Part shown: positions 12,694 through 22,715 of the stretch, in pieces
How positions within the stretch are numbered: position 1 is the stretch's first letter
How the letters are laid out: each line of letters begins with the position of its first letter
NCBI GenBank assembly: GCA_003988855.1
Contig: QYAI01000041.1
Location: 1 to 64,000 of the forward strand
DNA length: 64,000 bases
Reading direction: 5' to 3'
Source of the DNA: Arachnopeziza araneosa
Lineage: Eukaryota; Ascomycota; Leotiomycetes; Helotiales; Arachnopezizaceae
The notes under the pieces: model-generated
Seen by the model: the letters and a program-made list of their open reading frames with translations, nothing else
Told to the model about the DNA's origin: nothing
Databases searched by the model: none
Program-made: the position numbers and the translations under genes

Positions 12694-13405
12694 TATTCAG
12701 CTGAAGTGATATAACAAAGTGGTTACTCAATAGATTGTAGAGGTAACGCATCATCCAAGAAGGACAATAATTACACCTTGCTTTAGCTGCGTGAAATATC
12801 TTTGGTGTAGAACCTGGAAAAGGCGCAAGGCATTCAAATAGAATGGATCACGTGAGTTAGATTGGCGGGCCACGATCCCGACTTCTTACGGAGCAGTCGA
12901 AAATGCCTCCCATGATTCATCGGCATCAGCCATTGAGTTGACGACGACATCAGCCTTATTCCAAATCCAGCCGATCTATTCCCATTCCTCAGGACCTCCT
13001 GTCCCGTATCACGATGCGTTGGAATCTTTCAATCAAACCAAGGTTGGCAACCTGCGTGATGCAGTCAGTGGGCCGCCACCCGTTTCGCCAGAACCAGTAA
13101 CTGCATGGAATATATCCACCTGCCAAGTTGAAGATTGACATTCCCGCAGTCCATCCCACTTCCGGCTGGAACAGGGCGATTGAAGGCCCAGCACCCGTTA
13201 CGTTATCGAGGTTATCATCCGCCACAGCATCACTCCCCTCACAGCCCCTGCTGATCAACCAGATGCAGATGGTAAAATCGGAAGTGTTGCATGATGGCTT
13301 CTTCTTTTCTTTCTCCTCCGAATTCTTCTCTTTTCCTTTCTCGCAAAGCGTAAGAGCGCGTAAATTTCCTTCCATTCTGTCTGCACCTTTCTACCTCAGT
13401 ACACC
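12694..13405 (+). promoter_or_regulatory. 5' flank of the 13406 gene with pyrimidine-rich tract
   Basis: About 700 bases without a credible gene. A strongly pyrimidine-rich stretch (about 13293-13345) precedes the start codon by 60-110 bases, a common feature of highly expressed fungal promoters. Short open frames on both strands here look like chance. Confidence 0.4.
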
Positions 13406-14378
13406 ATGTTGCAACTGCGCGACCGTATCGCGGCCATCGAATCCGCACTGCAAGAAGACCACGAAGTCGAATTCGCCGGCCCTCCCTCCCGGCAAAGTCT
13501 CGACCACCGTTTTGACAAAACTGCTCCTGAGGTCGATGCAAGGCCTACGCCTACCCCGTCGCAAGAAAAATCCAATCCTTTCGAATCCGTAAAGATAGAA
13601 GAAGAGAAGTCACAATACTATGACTGTATCGCTGAGAAGTTTGGACTCGGGATCCGCGACGAAGAAGACTACACAGATTATGTTGTATACAATGCGTTTG
13701 TAACAAATCTGCGTGTCTGTCCTGTACACCTCACGAACACTGGTCATTATTACTATGCCGAGCACCGCTCTTTCCTCCCCTCTGTTCCAGGAGTGATTCT
13801 GCGCCAGGGAACAGACAAAGATGGAAAGAGTCTGGGTGTGGCGCATCTGCCATTTTCTGGGCACAACAGATTCGGGATTGGCGACTTCCAAAATAAACCG
13901 AACGAGGTGGTTTGGGAAGACATGGGCAAAACGGGGTTCTGGACGCATATGAAGTACGAATTCGAGTTCGAGTTACCGAGTGGAGTGAGGAAGACGTTTA
14001 ATTGGATCCGGACGAGGAATAATCTGTTAGATGATCAGGGAGACTTGGTGCTGGTTGAGAAAGGCAAAGAGGATATTGTTTTGGTCGAGTATATGGGAAA
14101 GGGCTTGTTGAAATGGAAGAAGAGAGGGCAGCTGAGAATTCGGACCATGGAGGCTTTTGGCGAGTCGTGGGAAATCATGGTATTATTGACTTGGGCATCT
14201 GTAATTGAGGTACGTTCCCGAAGTTTATATTTTGACGTTTCCGGATCTTCCGCTAACATGCTTGACAGTTATCAAGGCGAAGAGCAAGAGTTCGGCGTTA
14301 CTCACCCACCCATCTGATTGGAATTTAGTCAAGAGCGCGCATTTGCTTCCAGCGTCGGCGTTCCGGAAGACATCATGA
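13406..14378 (+). CDS. Unknown conserved-looking fungal protein (301 aa, two exons)
   Basis: Exons 13406-14209 and 14277-14378; the start ATG sits in a good context (CACC before it). I do not recognise a named family. The first 70 residues are polar and low in complexity (Pro, Glu, Ser), followed by a compact region with many aromatic residues (VCPVHLTNTGHYYYAEHRSF, GHNRFGIGDF, TGFWTHMKYEFEFELPSG) that reads like a beta-rich domain. The donor GAG/GTACGT is clear and a CTAAC branch point lies near 14252-14256. Two acceptors are possible: the one at 14276 gives a plausible tail ending in AFRKTS, while that at 14268 gives an Arg-rich tail; I prefer the former. No signal peptide or membrane helix. 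Confidence 0.65.
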
Positions 14379-15221
14379 TGAATAATGTTAGAAAGTAATA
14401 GTATTAGATCTCCTGCTGCTCAGATTTACCATAGAAATGTAATGTGTCTTACAACTCTTCTCCGATTTTGCAACGTAAACCGTCCCATAAATGATTTTGG
14501 GATACAACATTTGTATTCTTCTCTTCAAGTTTTAACAAGGGAAAAGCATTTAAACGAAGGAGTATCCTGGTAATATTTGTTTGGGATGACGTAGCGTTTT
14601 GATAAAAATATGGGGAGGCAAGTCGACGATTTGTTGAACGGAAGATGGAAAAGGTGGAATTAGGTGGAAAGTATAGACATCGATGAAAGAAGGGAACACA
14701 AGGATCTTATGCTTGGTCTGCGAATGGGCTTTATTATTTATCTAGTGTCTCTTCTGCAGAGGAACCTGGGTTTGAATGCTGAGCAAGCACCTCCGCATCG
14801 TGCTTGAGCTGACCCATAATTGTGGGCCGCTCGGCTCAAGCAGGGTTCTATATCATTATGCCTATGTTATGTTGATGTAGAGAAGACACGTCTTTCGAAT
14901 ATGTAAACAACCACATGTGAATCGTGTGCTGAAAACTGGTCAGAGGCCTGTATGTCCAAAGTCGTGGAAATCATACACCTCAGCGGAAACGATCTTGACA
15001 ACGAGGATAGAGTTGTGATTCAAGACATTGGGTTCTGGTGATGTAGTACACATTTGAATTACTGGTATTTGTTAGATTCGTCCCGTGTTCGTACCATAGT
15101 TAGGTGATTGGAACTCAATGCCTTCGGACCTACTCACTCGTATAAAGCCTATTTACCAATAGTTCAATATCGACATGCTTTTGAACCTTGAAAACATGGG
15201 TAAACCCAGATCATTCCATAT
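14379..15221. other. Intergenic region
   Basis: No gene seen. It lies between the 3' ends of the 13406 gene and the DUF3716 gene (convergent), so it should hold two terminators, but I see no decisive signal. Confidence 0.5.
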
Positions 15222-16424
15222 TCATCGGTCATTTTCTCCATCGAAATCAATCCCCAAAGCCGTCTGCAGGAGATCTAACTGCTTCTGCAAACTCTCGGTT
15301 TGTTGCTTTGCAGTTCTGATACCGCTCTGTAAACCACCAATAATGCTAAGGATCTGCTTCTGTTTCTTTCGAGGAAGCGAATCAAAGAGTGCCGACTCCT
15401 GATTAACATTTCCTCGGGGCTCTGAATGTTGAACGGAATCCCATCTTGAATTCTGTGAGACATATGACGCTGGCTGGGCAGATTGTAGCAGTTGTGCGCT
15501 GGGCGATAGAGAATTAGACGTATCTTGAGTCCGCGCTTGTCTATCTGAAGAAGCCTTTCCTGCTACTATGACACTATTCGATGTTCGTCCCACTTCCGTA
15601 AGTGACTCTTGCACTTCCTCACTTGCCTGATCTATGATATGATGTCGCTTCTTCCCGTTCGGTGGATTGAGTTTCTGATAGACGTATTGAAGAAGAGATG
15701 TGCTATCATCTGCAGTTGAGCTCTGAGCAGGATCTAAGGGCTGAGTTACCGCATGGTTCGTAGGATTGCTTGAGTGACTGTTATATGCATTCTTTACGCT
15801 GCTATCCGTTTCTGGAGATGAGAATTCGGTTCTTTGAGCTCTGGAAGGTGGCTTATGGCTGGCAGATGGTCGTTTTCGCTTGAGAGATGGCTGCCGATCT
15901 CGAATTGCATCCAATGCAGCTCGATGCATCCCAATCTCTGTGGGATTGCTTTCCGGCGCATTTTCTGCTGGTTATATTTAGCTATGATCTCAGCAAGCAA
16001 GAACATACCCACCCGCTCCCTCTTCTCTCAAACTGCAGCGATTCGCCTTTGTACTCATTTGACAAGTTGCGCAAGATCCTCCAAACCATCCTGGCAAAGC
16101 CACACATAGACTAAATCGTCCTATGCCATCCTGACAGCGGGTACATCGTGGATTCATCGAAGAACCTCGCGTTGCCATCAAAAGTGCCCCCCTCGTCTGT
16201 ACCCGCGAGCTATTTGTTGAGTTTTCTGGGGGGAGCTCTCTGCCTTCCTTCCACGGTATCAGCCTCACTTCTGGTAGAGCCGCGAGAGCTTCGAGATGGT
16301 CTGATCTTGGGCGTTTGGGCTTCGCGGAGCTGAGATTGTTGACACTGTGAGTTGAGGACTCTGGGATAGAGCTGCCATTGTTCTTTGGCAGACCATCGTA
16401 GCTATCGCGCTGGTTGACAGCCAT
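15222..16424 (-). CDS. DUF3716-type Cys-rich fungal protein (384 aa, two exons)
   Basis: Exons 16424-16013 and 15964-15222; intron 15965-16012, whose donor could also be 4 bases further with another acceptor. Residues 94-130 carry six Cys (C94, C97, C107, C118, C121, C130) in the pattern CTRCQDGIGRFSLCV, GGSCATC, RCS, which matches the fungal DUF3716 domain; it probably binds zinc, by inference from the spacing. After it come a basic segment (PSLKRKRPSASHKP), a long Ser/Gln-rich disordered stretch and a C-terminal helix (about residues 330-380: RKKQKQILSIIGGLQ, AKQQTESLQKQLDLLQ) likely to be a coiled coil. Nuclear role is possible; function unknown. Divergent from the GH128 gene with about 250 bp between starts. 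Confidence 0.72.
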
Positions 16425-16675
16425 CTTGCAAAGAGCAATGTTGATGTTGAGCGTGGAGAGACGCGCCGACGCGAGATTTTCCGAGCCGATCCAAGCCGCT
16501 TCGCTTTGCTTCCCTGCTTTTTCAACAACGTTGACGTAGCTACCTCAAGGGCTGTGTATGATCTTCCTTGCTCTCTGATGCTTAAATAAATACCCCTTCG
16601 TTAGTTCAAGGGTGAAGTATCCTGTTGCTTGTTTGTTTAAGCATCCCAAGAGTGACTCTCCCTTTGACAACAAAC
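16425..16675. promoter_or_regulatory. Shared divergent promoter, DUF3716 gene and GH128 gene
   Basis: About 250 bp between two divergent start codons. It has an AT-rich TAAATAAATA stretch near 16583-16592, about 85-90 bases before the GH128 start, which may serve as its TATA element, and a GACGCGCCGACGCGAG segment near 16459-16474 with two ACGCG cores. Function of these is inferred. Confidence 0.35.
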
Positions 16676-17487
16676 ATGTCCGGAAACGTGATCAAAAAGC
16701 GTTGTCTTTTGTGGGACTGGACGAACACGGCCAATCTTCCCCAAGCCATAGAGCAAATTAATTTTGACGGCAAACTCTCTTCCGTTTCAAACTGGAATGC
16801 TTGGGCTCCTCCCGAGCTCAAGAATAGGCTTCCTTTCCGGCCAACTGTACGCGGCATGGACCAACTCACTGACTCAAACGAATGGGGTATGATATCAAAC
16901 AATGATCACGAGATTCTGTATTATTTCAATGAACCTGAACGTGCAGATATCTCGCCACAAAAGGCAGCTGGTATGTGGAAAGAGAAAATACTTCCATTGA
17001 GAAAGGAGAAAGGCAAAAAGATCGTTGGACCGGGTTGTGCCAGCGATCCCGGTGGGGAAGAATGGCTCGAAGAGTTTATGACTCTGCTAAAGAAACAGGG
17101 AGAGCTACCAGACTTCCTGGGACTTCATTACTATGGTGCTGATGAAGCTGCTGCTATAAAATATCTTGAAAAGATGTAAGCGAAAAGTCGAGAGCACAAG
17201 AATGCATGCTTATAAATGTACCTAGGCACCAGAAGTATCCAGAGCTACCTGTGGTAGTTTCCGAGATAGCTTCAATTTCAAGAAACAAAAAAGAAGTGTA
17301 CGAGTTTACTGCTAGAGTAGCAAACTGGATGGACCAGTGTCCTTGGATCTTTGAATACGCATTCTTTGGATGTATGGCAAAGGTTGCTGACGATTTTGTC
17401 AGCCCGGAAGCTCAGTTGATGAACCCTGATGGTTCTTTAAAGGACTTGATGCACAAACTTATGAATGAGCAGCCGATATCAGCGTAA
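16676..17487 (+). CDS. GH128-like (Asl1-type) glycosidase, 253 aa
   Basis: Exons 16676-17175 and 17226-17487 (intron 50 nt, phase closes). The fold family is Glyco_hydro_cc/GH128, which includes beta-1,3-glucanases and the yeast Asl1 wall proteins. Likely catalytic residues are E86 in YYFNEPER and E180 in VVVSEIAS, each at the end of a predicted strand; LHYYG and WIFEYAFFG are other family-like landmarks. No signal peptide follows from the chosen start (MSGNVIKK), and the in-frame upstream ATG at 16625 would add 17 residues that are also a poor signal peptide, so the enzyme may be cytosolic or leave by another route. Substrate is not determined here. Confidence 0.8.
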
Positions 17488-17625
17488 TTCGAACGCAAAT
17501 ATAGATACACAGTATCAAACATCGATTTCGACCCTTAGATCTCGGAACCTGCATGAGAAAATACTTTGTCCAATGAAACAATTTTATAGCCCAAACATTC
17601 TCTCAACCCTAAATCAATCAGATCT

Positions 17626-18596
17626 TCAAATTGGATCCACCTTAATGCTAGCCAAAGCAGCACTGGTGATATTCCATGCATCACCAACAGCAGTACCAGC
17701 TCCAGTGCCTGTAAAGAAAGTGGCGGCAGTAGCGTTCCCTCGAAGAGTCCATTCCGCCCAATACGAAGCAGCAACACCAAATTTACCACCGTGGGCTGAG
17801 CATACGTTGTCATATGCCCAACTGGTAAATTACCCATCCATTTCCGCGTAGTTGCTGGAAGAACGGTATAATCACGCTCACCCTATCAATTCAAAGGTCA
17901 GTTTCGAGCACAAATCCATCGACCTAGGATACATACGTTGGCATAGGCAATATCGGTCGGACCTCCCAAGAAGTCAAATATCGGCTTGGTAACCTTCGCT
18001 AGAGCCTGACTTGCGCTTGTATATCCCGAGTCAAAGATTCCAATGACTGTCACTCTCGCAACCTGCGCAAGCATATACGCCTGCATGCCACTACAACTCT
18101 GGCCTGCCACCGCAATGCGGGTCGTATCAACATTTGCATATTTTCCAGTCCCGGCATTCTTAACGAGGAAGTCAATTCCAGCCGTGAGTCCCGAACCGTC
18201 GGGGTTAGAGGTCTCGGCGATGCCATTTGGATTGTCTCCACCGTTCGGGATGCCGTTCGCAACGATTATGAATCCGTGGGATGCGATCTCAGTGAGGAAA
18301 CCTTGGAAGACAAGCCCGTTGAAGGAACAGCCTGTCTCGCCCCAGATGATGATTGGGATTTTGAGGTTAGCTGGAGGTGATGCTGGGGCGTAAATGGTGT
18401 GGTTTGGTAGGCCGGCATCGGTGCTCCAAGTCTGTTGATGTCAGTCATGAATTCTTTGTTCGGTAGAGAGGATAGAAGGATGTACAGCTAGATATGGCCC
18501 AGTCCCTGCTGGCGTATTAGGAGGAGTTGCTCTAGGGATGGAGGCGCTATAGGCCAAGTTGGCAAAGCAAATTTGAACAAGTGTGGTGAATTTCAT
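17626..18596 (-). CDS. Secreted alpha/beta hydrolase (dienelactone-hydrolase-like), frame broken by 1 nt
   Basis: Exons 18596-18486, 18431-17937 and 17882-17626. Residues 1-19 form a signal peptide (MKFTTLVQICFANLAYSAS). The body reads IPIIIWGETGCSFNGL, then RIAVAGQSCSGMQAY, with Ser of GQSCSG as presumed nucleophile; relatives as I know them have Gly where the second Ser stands. The last exon is 257 nt and does not close: after GHMTTYAQP the continuation HGGKFGVAASYWAEWTLRG lies in another frame, so one base is missing near 17790-17797, inside a short C/G run. The continuation then stays open to a stop at 17626-17628. It is either a recent pseudogene or a sequencing/assembly error. Confidence 0.7.
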
Positions 18597-20122
18597 CTTT
18601 GTATAATGTTGATTGTCAATAGTTGTCTAAACTCATGGAAGGAGTTCAAACTACCAAATATATACAGCTCATTGCTGAACCCCTGAACAGCTTCACGCAA
18701 TTGGGATCTTATCCGAAAATGCAGGGTTCAAGAGGCGGGTATCCATCCGAATATTCTGGGGTCTCCCTGGCATCAGAAAGCTGTATCCTATTTCTCGTCG
18801 AGATGCGATTTGACGGAATCATTCAGCCACCATGTAACCAGAGAGGGGAAACGGTCAGGAACAACCCAGAATCTGAACTAATATAAAACTTTACCGGAAC
18901 TCGCCAACCTGCCCATCTTTCTTCATCTCGAGAGTGGAGGGTAAACTATCTCCGGAGCCATGATTGGCGTTGAAATAAACATTCCCTAGATCCCCCTTAG
19001 ATGTGGGGTCGTCGATAAGCGAGCCGCCGCCGTCAAGGGTTTGGAATAGCCAGATCTCATGGCAAATGAAATACTTTAGGAGATGGCGGCGGAACCAGGT
19101 TTAGAACTACCGACTCCCAGGTCCATGGTTTGCTTGGAAAGAGGGTAGAAATAGGGTAGGCTGGAAGGGGAACACTCGTCCGAAGGACAATGATCATGTG
19201 TGGTTTGGGACTCTGTAAATTTTGCTCAACCTGGAGTCTTTGAAAGATCTGGCCCGACATGGATCAAAATAATTTACTGGTCAGAATCAGACGTGACGTA
19301 AATTTACAGATATAGGCCATCTCGATAATTGTACCAAGAGTGAACTTCTCAGTTGACAGAATCAACACCACATCTTGGCCAAGCGAGAAAAAAATCGACC
19401 AAAAAAAATAAATGGAAAAAATAAATAGTAAGAATCAAATGACAAAAAGAAAACCCCGGTTAAGGGGATAAGAAAACGCCTCTTGGGCTTTTTACTTTCT
19501 GGCCTTCGAGGGCCTTGGGGTATTCTACCTCTATCGTCGAGTTGATAGGGTTAGCTGCTGGTTTGAGGGCTTGAAAGGGGAGTAATCCCTCAGACAAGGT
19601 TCTTGGCGTGGACAGTTTCGCGTTATTTAATTTTATATAGGTCCTACGCGTCGCGTCTGGGAGAGCTGCCACCTACCGAGATTTAGTAGGCATTCCTCAT
19701 AGCATGCAAACATTAATATTGTTCGTCTATTTCGGTCTTAAACAAATATGTGATGCTCCACTAATGTTCTTACTACACGGCACATGACATCTATCGCCTA
19801 GTGGTGGTGCAAGTTATTCAGCCTTGCCTGTTCACTTTCAATCTTCACATTGGCAGTCACTATTTTTGATTAACTTATGTGTATAAGCACATCTTTATAG
19901 AATTTAGTGATTGAACTTAAATTATATTTTCTAGTGGCATGAGGTATGCGGTGGAAAGAGTATCTGGCTTCATTCTTATGATTGTGTTGTTGATTGTTGA
20001 TCTATGGAGTTTGTACTAAGGCTACTCGCTAACTAGTCACGTGACAGCACGTGAGTCATGCTGAACATGTGCCAATTCATAAGATATTTTGAACCAATTT
20101 TTTAACTAGCGTTGATTCAAGG
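18597..20122. other. Mostly non-coding, AT-rich stretch
   Basis: Apart from the possible fragment at 18890-19260 I see no gene. 19380-19440 is an A-rich run. Two CACGTG E-box cores lie close together at about 20037-20056; no start codon is near, so a role is doubtful. Confidence 0.45.
18890..19260 (-). pseudogene. Possible decayed gene fragment, unknown family
   Basis: Two open stretches on the minus strand, in different frames, read like protein: one starting MSGQIFQRLQVEQ at 19260 and one with IWLFQTLDGGGSLIDD and GNVYFNANHGSGDSL ending at a stop at 18890-18892. They meet near 19080 with a frame change. I do not recognise the family. It could be an eroded gene or chance. Confidence 0.25.
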
Positions 20123-22029
20123 CTATACACAAGACGAACTACAGGGCTTCTTTTGACGTCTAAGTCTACAGAATCCCATCTCTCGTATCAGAGGGTATGC
20201 GATAGTCAGAAATGTTAAGCAGACTGAAGTCGCCGCAAAGATCCAGATTTCAGGAGCTATTTCAAGATGTGTTCCTTCCGTGCTATTGTTGGGCCGGATC
20301 TGGACGAGACTAGAACTGAAGAGGGCCTGCAAATGTTATTTACGTCCATTCCATGTGATGAGTATACTAACCGCAATGAGAGAAGCAGGTAGGTACACAG
20401 TCGCTATAATACTGAGAGCTTTCAATATTCTTGAATCTTTCTGGCCTTGCCGTGCCAATCCTGCTAGAACTGTGCTTTCCTGCTGGGCTTGACGGGTGAG
20501 GCTTTGCAATTCACATAGGTTGCCTTGACTTGCTTGGCTTATTTCTCGGAGGGTATTATCGTCACGGGTATTCAAGATCGTAAAGAGCTAGTAAAAATAA
20601 ACGTGGCAACCTGTTATTTACTGCTCCACATCATCGTAGCCAGGATTATATAGAAGTCAAACTTACCAGTTTTCTCGTCCCCGTCGAATATTGCAGGATT
20701 CGCTGAAGTTCTCGGCGATGACCTTCAATTTGATTTGTATAGATTTCAATCTCCGCCAAGGATTGCTCACTACCATCAGATAAATTCAAAGCTATTAGCC
20801 GGCGGACGTGATTAGAGCAACCCTTCATAACATCTAAACATGAATCGAGGACTACAGATGTTCTGAGAAGTTTCTGTCGAAGCAGCTGCAGATTTTGGCA
20901 GTCCTGGAAAGTGACAGAATAGTCATGATCTGATTTTTTGCTAACTGTTGAGAAGCAAGCCTTTTCATCCTGTGTAAGAGACCATTAGTTAAGTTTTCAA
21001 AATTTGGATTTCTTCTCTTTACCAAGGCTGAAAGTTGTGCACTGAGATACTCAAGATAGCTTTGCCAAGTTGCAGCCATAGTGGAGATGAAGATGATATG
21101 GGGAATAATGGCGTTGATACCCTCGGTCTTAGTAGACCACATTCTTAAGGTTTGCTCCAATTTAGTGCGCATGTTGTTTGAAAGCTGCAAAAGTATCCAT
21201 TTAGACCGACGGTCTGTGAGATTGATCTGTTGGTATACCCCGCATTGTCGTAGAGACCATGGATCTCCTCTGCCCCGTCCATTCAGCTCCATATACCGAA
21301 AATTATAACAGAACTCTGGGTTTCAATCAGTTTACAGGAATACAATAGCTAGATCCATGAAAGAGCAGTTACCATAGGCGTTATCAACGACCTCTCTCTC
21401 TTGGGGAAGATACCATCGATACCCGTTGAAATTATGTTGATCCTCGTTTGTTTTTGATCCAAATGCTTGCACAAAATCTAGGAATGGAACAAAGACTCGA
21501 TGCGATGCAAGTATTATCTTAAATGCGTTTAAAGAAATATCGAGAGGCCCCCAAGAGTACTGCTGGCGAATCAAGCTAGCAGGTCAGAACAAGATGGACT
21601 GGATGAGGCACGGGTGGATTTTTTCGTATTACTTACTATAATGCGTCTTGAGTAGAGAGCTGGTTATTAATCTATACTCATGTCATTAGTCACTTGACTC
21701 CGACCGTTCAATAAGTTAGAATACTAGACTCACTAATACTTGGGTTTGAAGTGTGGAGATGTTGTTAACGAGACATGATTCCACCTCTACCAAAACTTAG
21801 CAATTTCATTCATTTTTCATAAGATGTCAATCTTACGCCTAGTCTTAGAGTCCACCCGTAGTATTTCCAGTTTATCTGACTGATCGACAAACAGACGCTG
21901 TGAATTCGCGAGGAGGTGCTGATGATATTGTTCCACGTTAACACCAATTGGAACAATGGATTCGTTCCCGAGTGGGTAGCAATCCAATTTTTTGCTTAAA
22001 TGCTCACTCATTATGCTAACTGATAACAC
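20123..22029 (-). CDS. CorA-like two-helix membrane protein (497 aa, eight exons)
   Basis: Exons 22029-21837, 21786-21740, 21671-21637, 21575-21373, 21315-21023, 20969-20667, 20587-20372 and 20326-20123; every phase closes. The N-terminal half contains FLDFVQAFGSKTNEDQHNF and GRGDPWSLRQCGVYQQ, typical of the fungal 'CorA-like transporter domain' family. A long helical part follows, then two C-terminal membrane segments: ALSIIATVYLPASLIA and EIWIFAATSVCLTFLTIAYP. The classic CorA GMN signature is not present, so Mg2+ transport should not be assumed; fungal members are largely uncharacterised. An alternative start is the Met at 22011. It heads a block with two kinase genes. Confidence 0.8.
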
Positions 22030-22228
22030 TTCTTGAGCCTAGAAAAATTGCAGCTTATGGCATGCCTTTATTGATTGCAAATGCACTGCCATGATGAGCC
22101 TCGATCGTGTCTCGTTCCTATTGGAAGCCTTCGACACAGCCCCACGTAGCGGCACAGCAAGGCTGGCCGTTCTGCTATGCGGCATTTTTTTTGTCAGCGC
22201 GGACATGTGATGCAACAAACGCCACAAA

Positions 22229-22607
22229 ATGGCATCTGATTCAGGCTTCCCCTCCAATCTTCCGGTTCAACAACTGCCTACCTCAACACCAGAATCAGCC
22301 TTACTTTTCGCCATGGAAAACCAAATTATACGCAATAGGTATATCAAACTTGAACACCTTGTCAAACTCCTCAAAAGCCTCTTCGAAAACTTTGAGATAG
22401 ATGTAAGTCTGCTCCGCCCTATCTGCTCATGCTGCAATGCGAACAGATCGAGGACTAACCCAGCCTCTGCCACTCAGGAGAGAGTCGATTACTACCATAT
22501 TATCATTCCTCGTCAATTAACATCAGAAGGTCTTCCTGATTCCTGTTGCATCCTATGAGACTAACTTCAGCCAGGCAGAAATACAATCTGTTTCTACGGA
22601 GAACTAG
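22229..22607 (+). CDS. Small protein upstream of kinase gene (84 aa, three exons)
   Basis: Exons 22229-22402, 22478-22529 and 22579-22607; phases close. It contains ENQIIRNRYIKLEHLVKLLKSLFENFEID and then DYYHIIIPRQLTSEEIQSV. The reading ends at TAG 22605-22607, about 110 bases before the kinase gene on the same strand. It resembles an N-terminal module that may be fused to the kinase in relatives, so it could be the first part of that gene separated by a stop, or an independent small protein. Confidence 0.45.
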
Positions 22608-22715
22608 CGTATAGTTTCACGGGTCAGCCTTATTTTTCGGTCTCGTGCATAATTGACGTGAATTATTGAAGTGCATGCAATCGATAATTTGATGCTGATG
22701 GTCTAAGGGTTGGCT

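Noticed and set aside
13128..13592. 154-codon frame overlapping the start of the 13406 gene
   Set aside because: It overlaps a better gene in another frame and its downstream part reads as a shadow of it.
20037..20056. Two close CACGTG E-boxes
   Set aside because: They lie at the 3' side of the CorA-like gene with no start codon nearby; probably chance.
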